A stretch of 64,000 nucleotides of DNA. Source: Streptomyces sp. A2-16. Lineage in GTDB: Bacteria > Actinomycetota > Actinomycetes > Streptomycetales > Streptomycetaceae. Position 1 is the first letter of the stretch; each line of letters begins with the position of its first letter. The stretch is taken from NCBI RefSeq assembly GCF_018128905.1, contig NZ_CP063808.1, positions 3,162,001 through 3,226,000 on the forward strand. The letters are read 5' to 3'. Positions 1-6,710 of the stretch are shown one piece after another. Position numbers and translations under genes: made by a program. The notes below the pieces were generated by a model. The model was not told the DNA's origin. It saw only the letters and a program-made list of their open reading frames with translations, and ran no database searches.

Positions 1-11
1 GTCGTGAGCAT
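1..11 (-). CDS. Start of a gene running off the left edge
   Basis: Only the first three codons and part of a fourth are inside the window: ATG at 11, reading Met-Leu-Thr on the minus strand. The start is supported by a strong AGGAGG ribosome site (complement of 18-23) seven bases upstream and by a promoter-like element at 53-75 facing the same way. Nothing can be said about the product. The gene would be divergent from the WhiB-like gene. Confidence 0.45.
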
Positions 12-52
12 CGCTGCCCTCCTCTGAGGGGGTCCCGTTGCCTGCACTGCCG

Positions 53-75
53 AGTCTTGCACCGTCCACTGACAA
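53..75 (-). promoter_or_regulatory. PafBC-type (RecA-independent) promoter, imperfect
   Basis: On the minus strand the sequence reads TTGTCAGTG (complement of 67-75), an 8-base spacer, then AAGACT (complement of 53-58). The known actinobacterial consensus is tTGTCRgtg-N8-TAnnnT. The -35 part and spacing are perfect; the -10 differs at its first base. It would start a transcript about 35 nt upstream of the ATG at 11. Confidence 0.45.
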
Positions 76-246
76 TCGCTGCCGGGACGCCGAGACGGAC
101 CGGGCGACGGGGAGCGGGAACCGATTCCGCGCGCCGCCGTGCGCCTGGATGTCCGGAGGGGGACCATCAAGGCGGCCAGGGGCCTGAACGGCGCCGTTGA
201 TCCCGCGTTGATCGAACGTTTTTCGCCGCCCGGCACGATCTCCGGC

Positions 247-495
247 ATGCACATCGACACCATCACCCCGACCGACCCCGCCTGGCAGGCGCAGGCGTTG
301 TGCGCGCAAACCGGGGCGGACTTCTTCTTTCCCGAGCCGGGCAGCTCGGTCCGTGAGGCGAAGCGCATCTGCGGCATGTGCGAGATGCGCCCGGCCTGTC
401 TCGAGTACGCCCTGGCCAACGACGAACGCTTCGGCGTCTGGGGCGGCCTCTCCGAGAAGGAGCGGCTGGCGATCAGGCGGCTGGAAAACCGATGA
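247..495 (+). CDS. WhiB-like (Wbl) iron-sulfur transcription factor
   Basis: A small Wbl protein of 82 residues from the ATG at 247. Wbl proteins bind a [4Fe-4S] cluster through four cysteines and usually work with the principal sigma factor. The four Cys are visible in the order C-x22-C-x2-C-x5-C, followed by the family signature GVWGG and a short helix ending ERLAIRRLENR. An in-frame GTG at 139 would add 36 residues with no family similarity. No good Shine-Dalgarno precedes either start, but the AT-richer stretch at 190-235 looks like promoter rather than coding sequence, so I prefer 247. The C-terminus lacks both a WhiB7-type AT-hook and the long basic tail of several paralogues, so the DNA target cannot be guessed. 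It is co-oriented with the tRNA-like array 40 bp downstream. Confidence 0.88.
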   Translation: MHIDTITPTDPAWQAQALCAQTGADFFFPEPGSSVREAKRICGMCEMRPACLEYALANDERFGVWGGLSEKERLAIRRLENR

Positions 496-517
496 GCCGA
501 CCGGCCGGGAGTGCGGC

Positions 518-523
518 TAGGAT
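518..523 (+). promoter_or_regulatory. -10 element (TAGGAT) before the tRNA-like array
   Basis: TAGGAT at 518-523 is a good match to the Streptomyces TAnnnT -10 box. It lies 12 bases before the first base pair of the first tRNA-like gene (535), the distance expected for a tRNA promoter. No convincing -35 hexamer is visible 17 bases upstream. Confidence 0.45.
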
Positions 524-534
524 CCCGGAGCGCA

Positions 535-608
535 CCCGGGCGTAGCGCAGAGGCAGGCGCACCGCCTTGCCAAGGCGAGACACATCGGTTCGAATCCGGT
601 CCCCGGGC
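535..608 (+). tRNA. Divergent tRNA-like gene, anticodon GCC (Gly)
   Basis: A cloverleaf can be drawn by hand. The acceptor is 535-542 with 600-607, eight positions including a C-C mismatch at position 7. T8 A9 are at 543-544. The D-stem GCGC/GCGC encloses loop AGAGGCAG. The anticodon loop TTGCCAA gives GCC at 569-571, with one C-A mismatch at the stem base. The T-arm has loop TTCGAAT. The best fit is an 8-position acceptor with a 4-bp T-stem (8/4), unlike the usual 7/5. The candidate discriminator is C608 and no CCA is encoded. Normal glycine tRNA identity elements (G1-C72, U73) are absent. Conserved tertiary bases (T8, GG in the D-loop, T54 T55 C56 A58) remain, arguing against simple decay. 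The D-arm is shared with the genes at 700 and 5486. Confidence 0.6.
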
Positions 609-618
609 TGCGCTCACG

Positions 619-690
619 GGCCCTGTGGAGCAGAGGCAGACTCGCCGCCTTCTCAGGGCGGATACGCCGGTTCGAATCCGGCCGGGGCCC
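619..690 (+). tRNA. Divergent tRNA-like gene, anticodon CTC (Glu)
   Basis: Second member of the array, ten bases after the first. It folds as a standard 7/5 cloverleaf: acceptor 619-625 with 683-689, D-arm 628-643 with one C-A mismatch and the same AGAGGCAG loop, a perfect 5-bp anticodon stem around TTCTCAG (anticodon CTC, 652-654), and a 5-bp T-stem around TTCGAAT. G618 could pair with C690, giving an extra -1:73 pair like that of histidine tRNA although the anticodon is for glutamate. No CCA is encoded. It is too unlike the usual Streptomyces tRNA-Glu to be a plain duplicate. Confidence 0.6.
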
Positions 691-699
691 ATGGCACAG

Positions 700-771
700 G
701 GGTCGGTAGCGCAGAGGCAGGCGCACCTTCATCGCATGAAGGGAACGTCGGTTCGAATCCGACCCGGCCCA
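700..771 (+). tRNA. Divergent tRNA-like gene, anticodon CGC (Ala)
   Basis: The best-folded member. It has a full 7-bp acceptor (700-706 with 764-770, one G-T pair), D-stem GCGC/GCGC with loop AGAGGCAG, a perfect 5-bp anticodon stem, loop ATCGCAT with anticodon CGC at 733-735, and a perfect 5-bp T-stem with loop TTCGAAT. The discriminator is A771; CCA is not encoded. The third acceptor pair is G-C, so the G3-U70 pair that defines alanine tRNAs is missing and charging by AlaRS is doubtful. It ends 28 nt before the start codon of the SDR gene, so both may lie on one transcript. Confidence 0.65.
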
Positions 772-799
772 CGGCAGGGCACGAACGGGGCGGGGACGC

Positions 800-2128
800 A
801 TGGGTGACGTGATCGACGAGGACGAGCTGGCCGCCTTCCACCGTACGGTCGGCAGACTGCGCGAGCTGCCCGTCGACGACCCCGTGCGACTGCGCGCCGA
901 GCAGGTCGCCGCGTCCTTCGCCCGCGACGGACGGCTGCGGAGGCGCAAGGCGCGGGGCGCAGAGACCGCCGCCGCCGACGCCGGGGCGATGGCGGCCACC
1001 GCGACCGGCGCCCACGACCGGCGCGAGGACGCGCCGCTGGCCGTGCCGGGCGACGCGGGCGAGTTCCGCAAGCCGCGTAATTGCTATGTCTGCAAAACGC
1101 CCTATCGACAGGTCGACGGCTTCTACCACCGCCTGTGCCCCGGCTGCGCCGCCGACAACACGGCTCGCCGCGCGCTGAGCACCGACCTGGAGGGGCGCCG
1201 CGCGCTGCTCACCGGCGGCCGGGTCAAGATCGGCTTTCAGCTGGCCCTGATGATGCTCCGGGACGGTGCGGAACTGCTGGTGACCAGCCGCTTCCCGCAC
1301 GACACCGTGCGCCGCTTCCGGGCCGAGCCGGGCAGCGGGCAGTGGCTCGACCGGCTGACCGTCATCGCGGTCGACCTGCGCGACCCGCGCCAGGTCCTGG
1401 GCCTGTGCGAGGAGCTGTGCCGGGAAGGCCGTCCCCTGGACATCCTCGTCAACAACGCCGCGCAGACGGTGCGCCGACCGCCCGAGTCGTACGCCCTCCT
1501 CGCCGCCCGCGAGCGCGACGCGCTGCCCGAAGGGGCACGGCGGGCGCCGGGCTTCACCTCGATGCGCATGCTGGAGGGCGGCGCCGCGTCCTTGCCCGCC
1601 GCGCTGCGCGAGGCCGACGAGGCCGGACTGCTGCCCGACCCGTCCCCGGAGAACTCCTGGTCGGCCCGGCTCGGCGCGCTCGACCCGGCCGAGGTCCTGG
1701 AGACCCAGCTCGTCAACGCGCTCGCCCCGGCGCTCCTGTGCGACCGGCTGCTGCCCCTGCTGCTCGCCTCCCCGCACCCGCGCCGGTACGTCATCAACGT
1801 GACGGCCGTCGAAGGGCGTTTCGCCGTCCGCAACAAGATGGCGGGCCATCCGCACACCAACATGGCCAAGGCCGCCCTCAACATGCTCACCCGCACCAGC
1901 GCCGCCGAACTCGCCGGACAGGGCGTGCACATGTGCGCGGTCGACACCGGCTGGATCACCGACGAGAACCCGGCACCGAAGAAGGAGCGCATGGCCCGCG
2001 CCGGGTTCCGTACACCGCTGGACGTCGTGGACGGGGCGGCACGGGTGTACGACCCGATCGTGCGCGGCGAGGCGGGCGACCCGGTGTCCGGGGTGTTCCT
2101 CAAGGACTACCGGGAGGCGGAGTGGTGA
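800..2128 (+). CDS. Zinc-ribbon protein with a catalytically altered SDR domain
   Basis: A 442-residue protein. Residues 1-90 are variable and Arg/Ala-rich. Cys95, Cys98, Cys113 and Cys116 form a C-x2-C...C-x2-C zinc ribbon. From about 130 on it is a short-chain dehydrogenase/reductase Rossmann domain with a TGGRVKIG nucleotide loop and NNAA at 218-221. The usual catalytic Ser is Thr336 (NVTAVEG). In the YxxxK motif the Tyr is replaced by Thr353 while Lys357 is kept, so it may bind NAD(P) without ordinary oxidoreductase chemistry. A 60-residue insertion lies between the NNAA and catalytic segments. GGGG at 792-795 supports the ATG at 800. It directly follows three tRNA-like genes and converges on the MoxR-VWA operon, which suggests a joint function with RNA. 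The family call is firm; the role is unknown. Confidence 0.85.
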   Translation: MGDVIDEDELAAFHRTVGRLRELPVDDPVRLRAEQVAASFARDGRLRRRKARGAETAAADAGAMAATATGAHDRREDAPLAVPGDAGEFRKPRNCYVCKTPYRQVDGFYHRLCPGCAADNTARRALSTDLEGRRALLTGGRVKIGFQLALMMLRDGAELLVTSRFPHDTVRRFRAEPGSGQWLDRLTVIAVDLRDPRQVLGLCEELCREGRPLDILVNNAAQTVRRPPESYALLAARERDALPEGARRAPGFTSMRMLEGGAASLPAALREADEAGLLPDPSPENSWSARLGALDPAEVLETQLVNALAPALLCDRLLPLLLASPHPRRYVINVTAVEGRFAVRNKMAGHPHTNMAKAALNMLTRTSAAELAGQGVHMCAVDTGWITDENPAPKKERMARAGFRTPLDVVDGAARVYDPIVRGEAGDPVSGVFLKDYREAEW

Positions 2129-2197
2129 GGCCGTCGGCGCGCGAGGGCGCCGCGATGGCCGACGCACCGTCCCACGGCTTCTCGCGGCGCCCCGGCC

Positions 2198-3991
2198 TCA
2201 CCGGCGCATCGACGTGAACACCTCGGTCCAGAACCGCTGTTGCTGTGCCGACGCGCCCACCAGATAGGTCGCCCGCAGCTTCGCCGGCAGCAGGGCGACG
2301 AGCCGGGTCACGGCGGCGCGGTGCTTTCTCAGCTGGGACAGCTCCGCGTTGGCGAGGATCTGGTGGACGACGTCGCTGTCGTCGCCGCCCTCCGAGGAGT
2401 GGTCGGCAGCCCGGCGCAGACGGGCCTCCCAGGCGTCGACCTCCCGCGCGAGCTCACGCAGACCGGTGACCGGGCGGCCCCGGAAGCGGTCGATCAGCGC
2501 GGTGAGCGGGACGGGGGCGTACTCGCCGTCGCCGAGATAGACCGTACCCATCTCCAGAGGCAGCCCGCGCCGGTGCAGCTTGATCAGCCGCTCCAGCGTG
2601 CGCTTGGTGATCCAGGCCCGCCCCTCGTCGTCGATGTCGTGCTTCCACCACTCCAGGACCGTCTCGGCGTCCGAGCCGTACCGGGCCAGCAGCCACTCGT
2701 TGGCCGGTATGTCCTCGGGCTCGACCAGGAGCGAGGCCGTGAACCGGGTCGCCTGCGCGATGTTGTTGCGCGCCACCAGCATCTTGCGGCCCAGGTGGTA
2801 CGGCGGATTCTGCACCGCGATCTGCGCCCGCAGGTTCTCGATCCGGCGCCCGGCCAGCGACCACTCCTGCGTGATCTCCATCAGCTTGGCGAACGCCGCC
2901 TTGTCCTTGGGCCGGTTGTACTCGTCCCACACGATCGCCTTGGGCTCCGGCCCGGTGAACTTCGCTGCCAGCAGGTTGTCGAGGGTGCCGTCGGCCGACG
3001 GGATCGGGGCGCACAGGTCCTCGACGTTCGTCACCGGCAGCGAGTAGTACAGCGGCTCCCGGCCCAGCCCCGCCCGCACCGTCTCCCGCACGAGCTCCGT
3101 CTTGCCGCAGCCCGGCGGGCCCTGGAGCAGCACCGTCCAGCGGCACCGCAGCGCGGCCCGCACGACCTGCCGCACCGGGTCCGGGATCGTGGTGGGGTTG
3201 GGCACGCCGAGCGACGCGGCGATGCGGTCCAGGATCTCCGCGGTTCGGTTCTGCCCGGGTCCGCCGTCCCGGCCCGGCTCGGCGAGCCGCAGCCGCTCCC
3301 CGTCGACCAGCGGCAGGCCCCAGCGCAGCGGGAAGCCCTCGCGCGCGTTCGCCAGGACGTGGTCGAGGGTGCGCGGGGACAGCAGCTCGCGCAGGGCGGG
3401 GGAGAGCGACGCCCACAGCGAGAACACCGGACGCAGGTCCCACGGGCGGTACTTGGCCGCCAGATGCCGCCGCCACGAGGTGTCGTTCGCCGTGATCCGC
3501 AGCGTCACCATGCGGTCCAGCAGGGCGAGATCGCTGCGCCGGGCCGAGGTCTCGGCCAGCGACTCGTTGTCCGTGAGGAACACGCCGACGCAGCCCAGGG
3601 CGCGCAGATCGTGCTCCCCGAGCGTCCAGTTGCAGGCGATCTGCATCAGCTGCGACTGGATCGTCTCGCCCGCCTGCAGGGAGTCGTCGACGAGCAGCAC
3701 GAACGGCCGCCCCGGCTTCAGCTGGCTCATCACCAGCTGGCGCAGGACCAGTTCACCGGTGTGCGGGTCGCGCACCGGGGCGTTGACCAGCAGGTCGTCC
3801 GGTGTGAGGTTCGCCGCGGGGACGTACACCAGCGTCGCCTTCGGGTACGCCCGGGCGAGGTGCGAGAAGAACGTCGCCGTCTTGCCGATGCCGTGCTCGC
3901 CGAAGATCTGCCCCGTCTGCTCCATGTCGATCATCGCGTCGATGAAGGACTCCAGGCGCGAGGTCGTCAACTGCTCGGTTTCCGTGGTCAT
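2198..3991 (-). CDS. MoxR-type AAA+ ATPase with two AAA modules
   Basis: A 597-residue protein with two AAA+ units. Module 1 has Walker A GEHGIGKT (31-38) and Walker B FVLLVDD (97-103). Module 2 has Walker A GPPGCGKT (291-298) and Walker B AIVWDE (352-357). MoxR ATPases act with VWA-domain partners to remodel or load cofactors into protein or protein-RNA complexes. The first Walker A departs from the usual GxPGxGKT, so module 1 may be less active. The ATG at 3991 abuts the TAA stop of the upstream metallopeptidase/VWA gene with no gap, so the two are translationally coupled and probably made in a fixed ratio. The substrate is unknown. Confidence 0.88.
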   Translation of the reverse strand: MTTETEQLTTSRLESFIDAMIDMEQTGQIFGEHGIGKTATFFSHLARAYPKATLVYVPAANLTPDDLLVNAPVRDPHTGELVLRQLVMSQLKPGRPFVLLVDDSLQAGETIQSQLMQIACNWTLGEHDLRALGCVGVFLTDNESLAETSARRSDLALLDRMVTLRITANDTSWRRHLAAKYRPWDLRPVFSLWASLSPALRELLSPRTLDHVLANAREGFPLRWGLPLVDGERLRLAEPGRDGGPGQNRTAEILDRIAASLGVPNPTTIPDPVRQVVRAALRCRWTVLLQGPPGCGKTELVRETVRAGLGREPLYYSLPVTNVEDLCAPIPSADGTLDNLLAAKFTGPEPKAIVWDEYNRPKDKAAFAKLMEITQEWSLAGRRIENLRAQIAVQNPPYHLGRKMLVARNNIAQATRFTASLLVEPEDIPANEWLLARYGSDAETVLEWWKHDIDDEGRAWITKRTLERLIKLHRRGLPLEMGTVYLGDGEYAPVPLTALIDRFRGRPVTGLRELAREVDAWEARLRRAADHSSEGGDDSDVVHQILANAELSQLRKHRAAVTRLVALLPAKLRATYLVGASAQQQRFWTEVFTSMRR

Positions 3992-5395
3992 TTACCGCGA
4001 TCCTGTGATGACGCGATGGCAGTCCATCGCCGGGGTGTGCGTCTCGGGCCACTCACTGCCGCCCTCGGTGATCAGCCAGATCCATTTGTCCGGCTCGGCG
4101 GGCGTGATGGGCGGGGCGTGTCCGTCGGTGAGCACCACGACGGCGTCCGGGGTGACGTCGAAGCGCCGCCCGGCCGCCTCCGTACGGCCCTCCACATAGT
4201 CGGCGACCACCTGGAAGCTCGTGCCGCCACCGCCGTGGACCCGCTCGCCGGGCCTGAACGGCATCACCACGGCGTCGAAGGACAGCCAGTGCGCCTCGAC
4301 CCCGTCGATCTGCCCCACGAGCCGGGTGAGCCACTCGACGACGTGGTCCGGCATGGAGCCGGAGGTGTCGTACGCGACGACGAGCACCTTCTCGCGGACC
4401 GGGCCGCGCCGCGAGAGCATCGGGTCCTGGCCGAGGGCCGCGAGCAGCGCGCCCCGCTTCTTCGGGTACACCAGCCGCTCGCCGTCGCGCAGTCTGGAGC
4501 CGAGCACGTCCACGAGCCAGCGCTGCCACCAGTCGACGGTACGCGTGCGCGTGGTCTCGCCGCGCAGGGCGCCCGCGCCCAGGCTGCCCCAGATCCGCGA
4601 GGCCCGGGTGTTGCCGTCCTCGGTGCGACCCATCAGGTCGAGCAGTTCGCGCTCCGCGCCGGTGTGCCCCCGCCTGGCCGCCAGCAGGGAGTTGAGCAGC
4701 GCCGAGGAGACGACGGTGTCGACGGTCTCCTGGTCGGCAGGGACGCCTCCCTCCCGCAGGTGCACGCACAGCCGCCGCTCCGGGACGGGCGGGTTGCGCA
4801 TGCGCTTCAGCTCGCCGTGCACCCGCATGTCCGTCTCGGTGAACGTCTCGTACGGCACCGGCTCCAGGCCCTGTTCCGTCAGGTCCAGGACGTAGGCGTC
4901 GTGGACGCCGCGCGGATCGACACCCGTCAGGCGGCCGTCCAGGAGGGGCAGTCGGGTCCGGCCCAGCCGGACCAGCGCCACATGGTTGACGGACACCTCG
5001 CAGGCCAGCTCGAACACCGGGTCCGCGCGCAGGTCGGGGTCGGTGAACAGGTGTCGCTGCACGAGGTGCCGGGCCTCGTGGAACAGCACGAACTTGACCC
5101 CGTCCAGGCCGAGGCCGACGAAGAAGTCCGGGTTGTACAGCAGCAGGCAGGAGCCGTCGCCGGAGGCCACCACGGCCGCGGTGTCGACCGCGGTCGTCGG
5201 GATCTGGTGCCGGCACTTGGCGTACAACCAGGACGCCACCGCCGACTCGGTCAGCCCGAAGTCGAGCAGCGCGGCCTCCTTCAGCCGCCGTGCCTCCTCG
5301 ACCACCCCCGGGTCGGCCGGGCGGTACCGCTCCAGCGCCCGGCGGTCGGCCAGGTCGACCACCGGGACACGCCGCCCCCGCTCCCCGTACGCCAT
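3992..5395 (-). CDS. Putative metallopeptidase-VWA domain protein (DUF2201-like)
   Basis: A 467-residue protein of the paired metallopeptidase-like/VWA-like architecture. HEARH (106-110) matches the HExxH zinc motif. The C-terminal VWA domain keeps its metal site: DTSGS (343-347), Thr391 in GGGGTS and Asp423 in LTDGH. Such proteins are usually partners of MoxR ATPases, and the MoxR gene follows directly. The ATG at 5395 is chosen because a G-rich ribosome site precedes it and a promoter-like element lies 36-58 bases upstream; a longer reading to 5482 would run through that promoter. No TROVE/Ro60 domain is visible, which distinguishes it from the bacterial Ro-Y RNA systems. It may be a protease, a metal-binding scaffold or both. 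Confidence 0.85.
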   Translation of the reverse strand: MAYGERGRRVPVVDLADRRALERYRPADPGVVEEARRLKEAALLDFGLTESAVASWLYAKCRHQIPTTAVDTAAVVASGDGSCLLLYNPDFFVGLGLDGVKFVLFHEARHLVQRHLFTDPDLRADPVFELACEVSVNHVALVRLGRTRLPLLDGRLTGVDPRGVHDAYVLDLTEQGLEPVPYETFTETDMRVHGELKRMRNPPVPERRLCVHLREGGVPADQETVDTVVSSALLNSLLAARRGHTGAERELLDLMGRTEDGNTRASRIWGSLGAGALRGETTRTRTVDWWQRWLVDVLGSRLRDGERLVYPKKRGALLAALGQDPMLSRRGPVREKVLVVAYDTSGSMPDHVVEWLTRLVGQIDGVEAHWLSFDAVVMPFRPGERVHGGGGTSFQVVADYVEGRTEAAGRRFDVTPDAVVVLTDGHAPPITPAEPDKWIWLITEGGSEWPETHTPAMDCHRVITGSR

Positions 5396-5430
5396 GTTGA
5401 GCCCCCCGTACCGAAATCCCCCGTGCCTCA

Positions 5431-5453
5431 TTGGTAGCAGCGCCCACTGACAA
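5431..5453 (-). promoter_or_regulatory. PafBC-type promoter of the VWA-MoxR operon
   Basis: Read on the minus strand: TTGTCAGTG (complement of 5445-5453), exactly 8 bases, then TACCAA (complement of 5431-5436). The consensus is tTGTCRgtg-N8-TAnnnT, so everything fits except the last base of the -10. The predicted transcript would start near 5424 and give a leader of about 30 nt before the ATG at 5395. This implies DNA-damage induction independent of LexA, by the PafBC activator known from mycobacteria. Confidence 0.6.
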
Positions 5454-5485
5454 CGGGCCAACGCATTACGCTCGGGGACCAAGGG

Positions 5486-5559
5486 CGGGGCCGTAGCGCA
5501 GAGGCAGGCGCACCGGTCTCCAAAACCAGAACACGCTGGTTCGAATCCAGCCGCCCCGC
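5486..5559 (+). tRNA. Divergent tRNA-like gene, anticodon CCA (Trp)
   Basis: A tRNA-like gene divergent from the VWA operon. Acceptor 5486-5493 pairs with 5551-5558 in eight positions with a C-C mismatch at position 7, the same oddity as in the gene at 535. The D-arm (stem GCGC/GCGC, loop AGAGGCAG) matches two array members. The anticodon loop CTCCAAA gives CCA at 5520-5522, with one C-A mismatch in the stem. The T-loop is TTCGAAT with a 4- or 5-bp stem. The discriminator would be C5559, not the G73 of bacterial tRNA-Trp, and CCA is followed only by more C. It lies about 4.7 kb from the three-gene array with the MoxR-VWA-SDR genes between. Confidence 0.58.
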
Positions 5560-5805
5560 CCCCTCTCCCGCGGCCCCGCCCCCTCTCCCGCCGCCCCGGC
5601 CCCCCGTGTCCAGCCGCCCTGCCCCCTGCCGGCCGCCTCGGCCCCGTTTCCAGCCGGCGCCCGCCTCTCCCGGCGCCCGCCTCTCCCGGCGCCCCGCCGC
5701 CCCGTTTCGTGGCGCCCCCACCCGCTGCTTCCCGCGCCTCGCTCCCTTTCGCGGCGCCGCGCCCCCACTTCTCCCCGCGCCCCGCCGCCCCTCTCCCCGC
5801 CGGAG
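5560..5805. repeat. Very C-rich intergenic stretch with short tandem duplications
   Basis: No gene is seen here. The plus strand is almost pure C with G and scattered T. A 16-bp unit is exactly duplicated at 5656-5671 and 5672-5687, and a similar 17-bp unit recurs at 5555-5571 and 5575-5591. This looks like slippage-prone filler; possible roles as a transcription boundary or structured RNA tail are not supported. Confidence 0.5.
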
Positions 5806-6642
5806 TCAGGCGATCGCGCCCGCCGTCATGATCAGCTCCGGTGCCGTGCCGTGGAACGTGTCGAGGAGCTGTGCCAGCACCGCCCAGGCCTCCTCGCGGT
5901 CGCCCAGGTGGGCGTGCACGAGGGGGCGCAGGGCGTCCTCGGCGGCGCGTACGCGCGCGGGAAACAGCGCGGGACCCAGGGACAGCACCTTCAGCACGTG
6001 CGCGGCGGGCCCGTGGGCCCTCGCGTAGTCACCGGGGCCGGACAGGACACCCGCCTGCCGGACGCGGTGGGCGAACTTGGGGTGGCTGCCGAACTGCGCG
6101 CGCAGTTCTGGCGGGCAGTCCGGGCGCACCGACAGGGCCCAGCGGGCGTAGCCGGGCAGGGGCCGCTCACGGTCGGCCGCGGTGACGGTCCGCCAGTCGT
6201 CGTGTCCCAGCACCATGGACGCGGCGCTTCTGGCCGGCCCCATGGCGGTGGCGGCCCGCAACGCGCCGACGAGCCCCCGTGCCACGACGGACTGGGGCAC
6301 CGGGGGTTCTTCCGCGCGCTTGCGCAGGGCGATGTCCACGGACACCGGGCCCTTTCGGCCGGGCCCGAACGGCACGCCCCGCAGCACCGCCCGCCGGAGC
6401 GGCTCGTCGGCCGAACCGTGCCCGTACACCACCGCGTTGAGCTCGGGGTCGTCCTGCTCCAGGATCCACACCAGCACGGAGGAGGGGACCGGGGTCAGTC
6501 TCAGGACGGCGCAGGCCACCCGGCGTCGGTTCGCGCCAGGTGGCGGTGCGCCGATCCGCCGCCGTATCCGTGCGGCGCAGTCGGCGTCGATCAGGTCCAG
6601 CAGAAAGCCGACGGCCCGCTGATCCATGCTGCTGTCATGCAT
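5806..6642 (-). CDS. Conserved hypothetical protein, Streptomyces type
   Basis: About 278 residues, soluble, no signal peptide, membrane segment or motif I recognise. It is rich in Ala, Arg, Pro and Trp-containing segments, and coding-frame GC bias is normal. The start is uncertain: ATG at 6642 (MHDSS) or ATG at 6627 (MDQRA), with no clear ribosome site for either; a further ATG at 6678 would add Arg/His-rich residues. It ends just after the C-rich stretch and starts 69 bp after the desaturase gene, which has the same orientation. Confidence 0.65.
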   Translation of the reverse strand: MHDSSMDQRAVGFLLDLIDADCAARIRRRIGAPPPGANRRRVACAVLRLTPVPSSVLVWILEQDDPELNAVVYGHGSADEPLRRAVLRGVPFGPGRKGPVSVDIALRKRAEEPPVPQSVVARGLVGALRAATAMGPARSAASMVLGHDDWRTVTAADRERPLPGYARWALSVRPDCPPELRAQFGSHPKFAHRVRQAGVLSGPGDYARAHGPAAHVLKVLSLGPALFPARVRAAEDALRPLVHAHLGDREEAWAVLAQLLDTFHGTAPELIMTAGAIA

Positions 6643-6710
6643 GGCCGCATGATGACGCAGGCGGCAGGCGGGCCGCACCGGATATACGGCGGGCCGGGCA
6701 GGGCAGGGGG

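Noticed and set aside
139..246. GTG start giving a longer WhiB-like protein
   Set aside because: The extra 36 residues have no family similarity, there is no ribosome site, and the region looks like promoter.
511..812. Small protein frames over the tRNA-like array
   Set aside because: They are built from the repeated tRNA-like sequences and have no start context; the RNA interpretation is better supported.
2240..5437. 1065-codon open frame antisense to the MoxR-VWA operon
   Set aside because: Codon-position shadow of high-GC genes; Arg/Gly/His-rich composition, no domain, and the sense genes have full motifs.
5419..5481. A tRNA-Val-like element (anticodon-like loop CTGACAA, CGGGGACCA 3' end)
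   Set aside because: The acceptor and anticodon stems pair with one mismatch each, but there is no room for a T-arm and the D-arm does not pair. The same bases read on the other strand form a PafBC-type promoter for the VWA gene, which explains them better.
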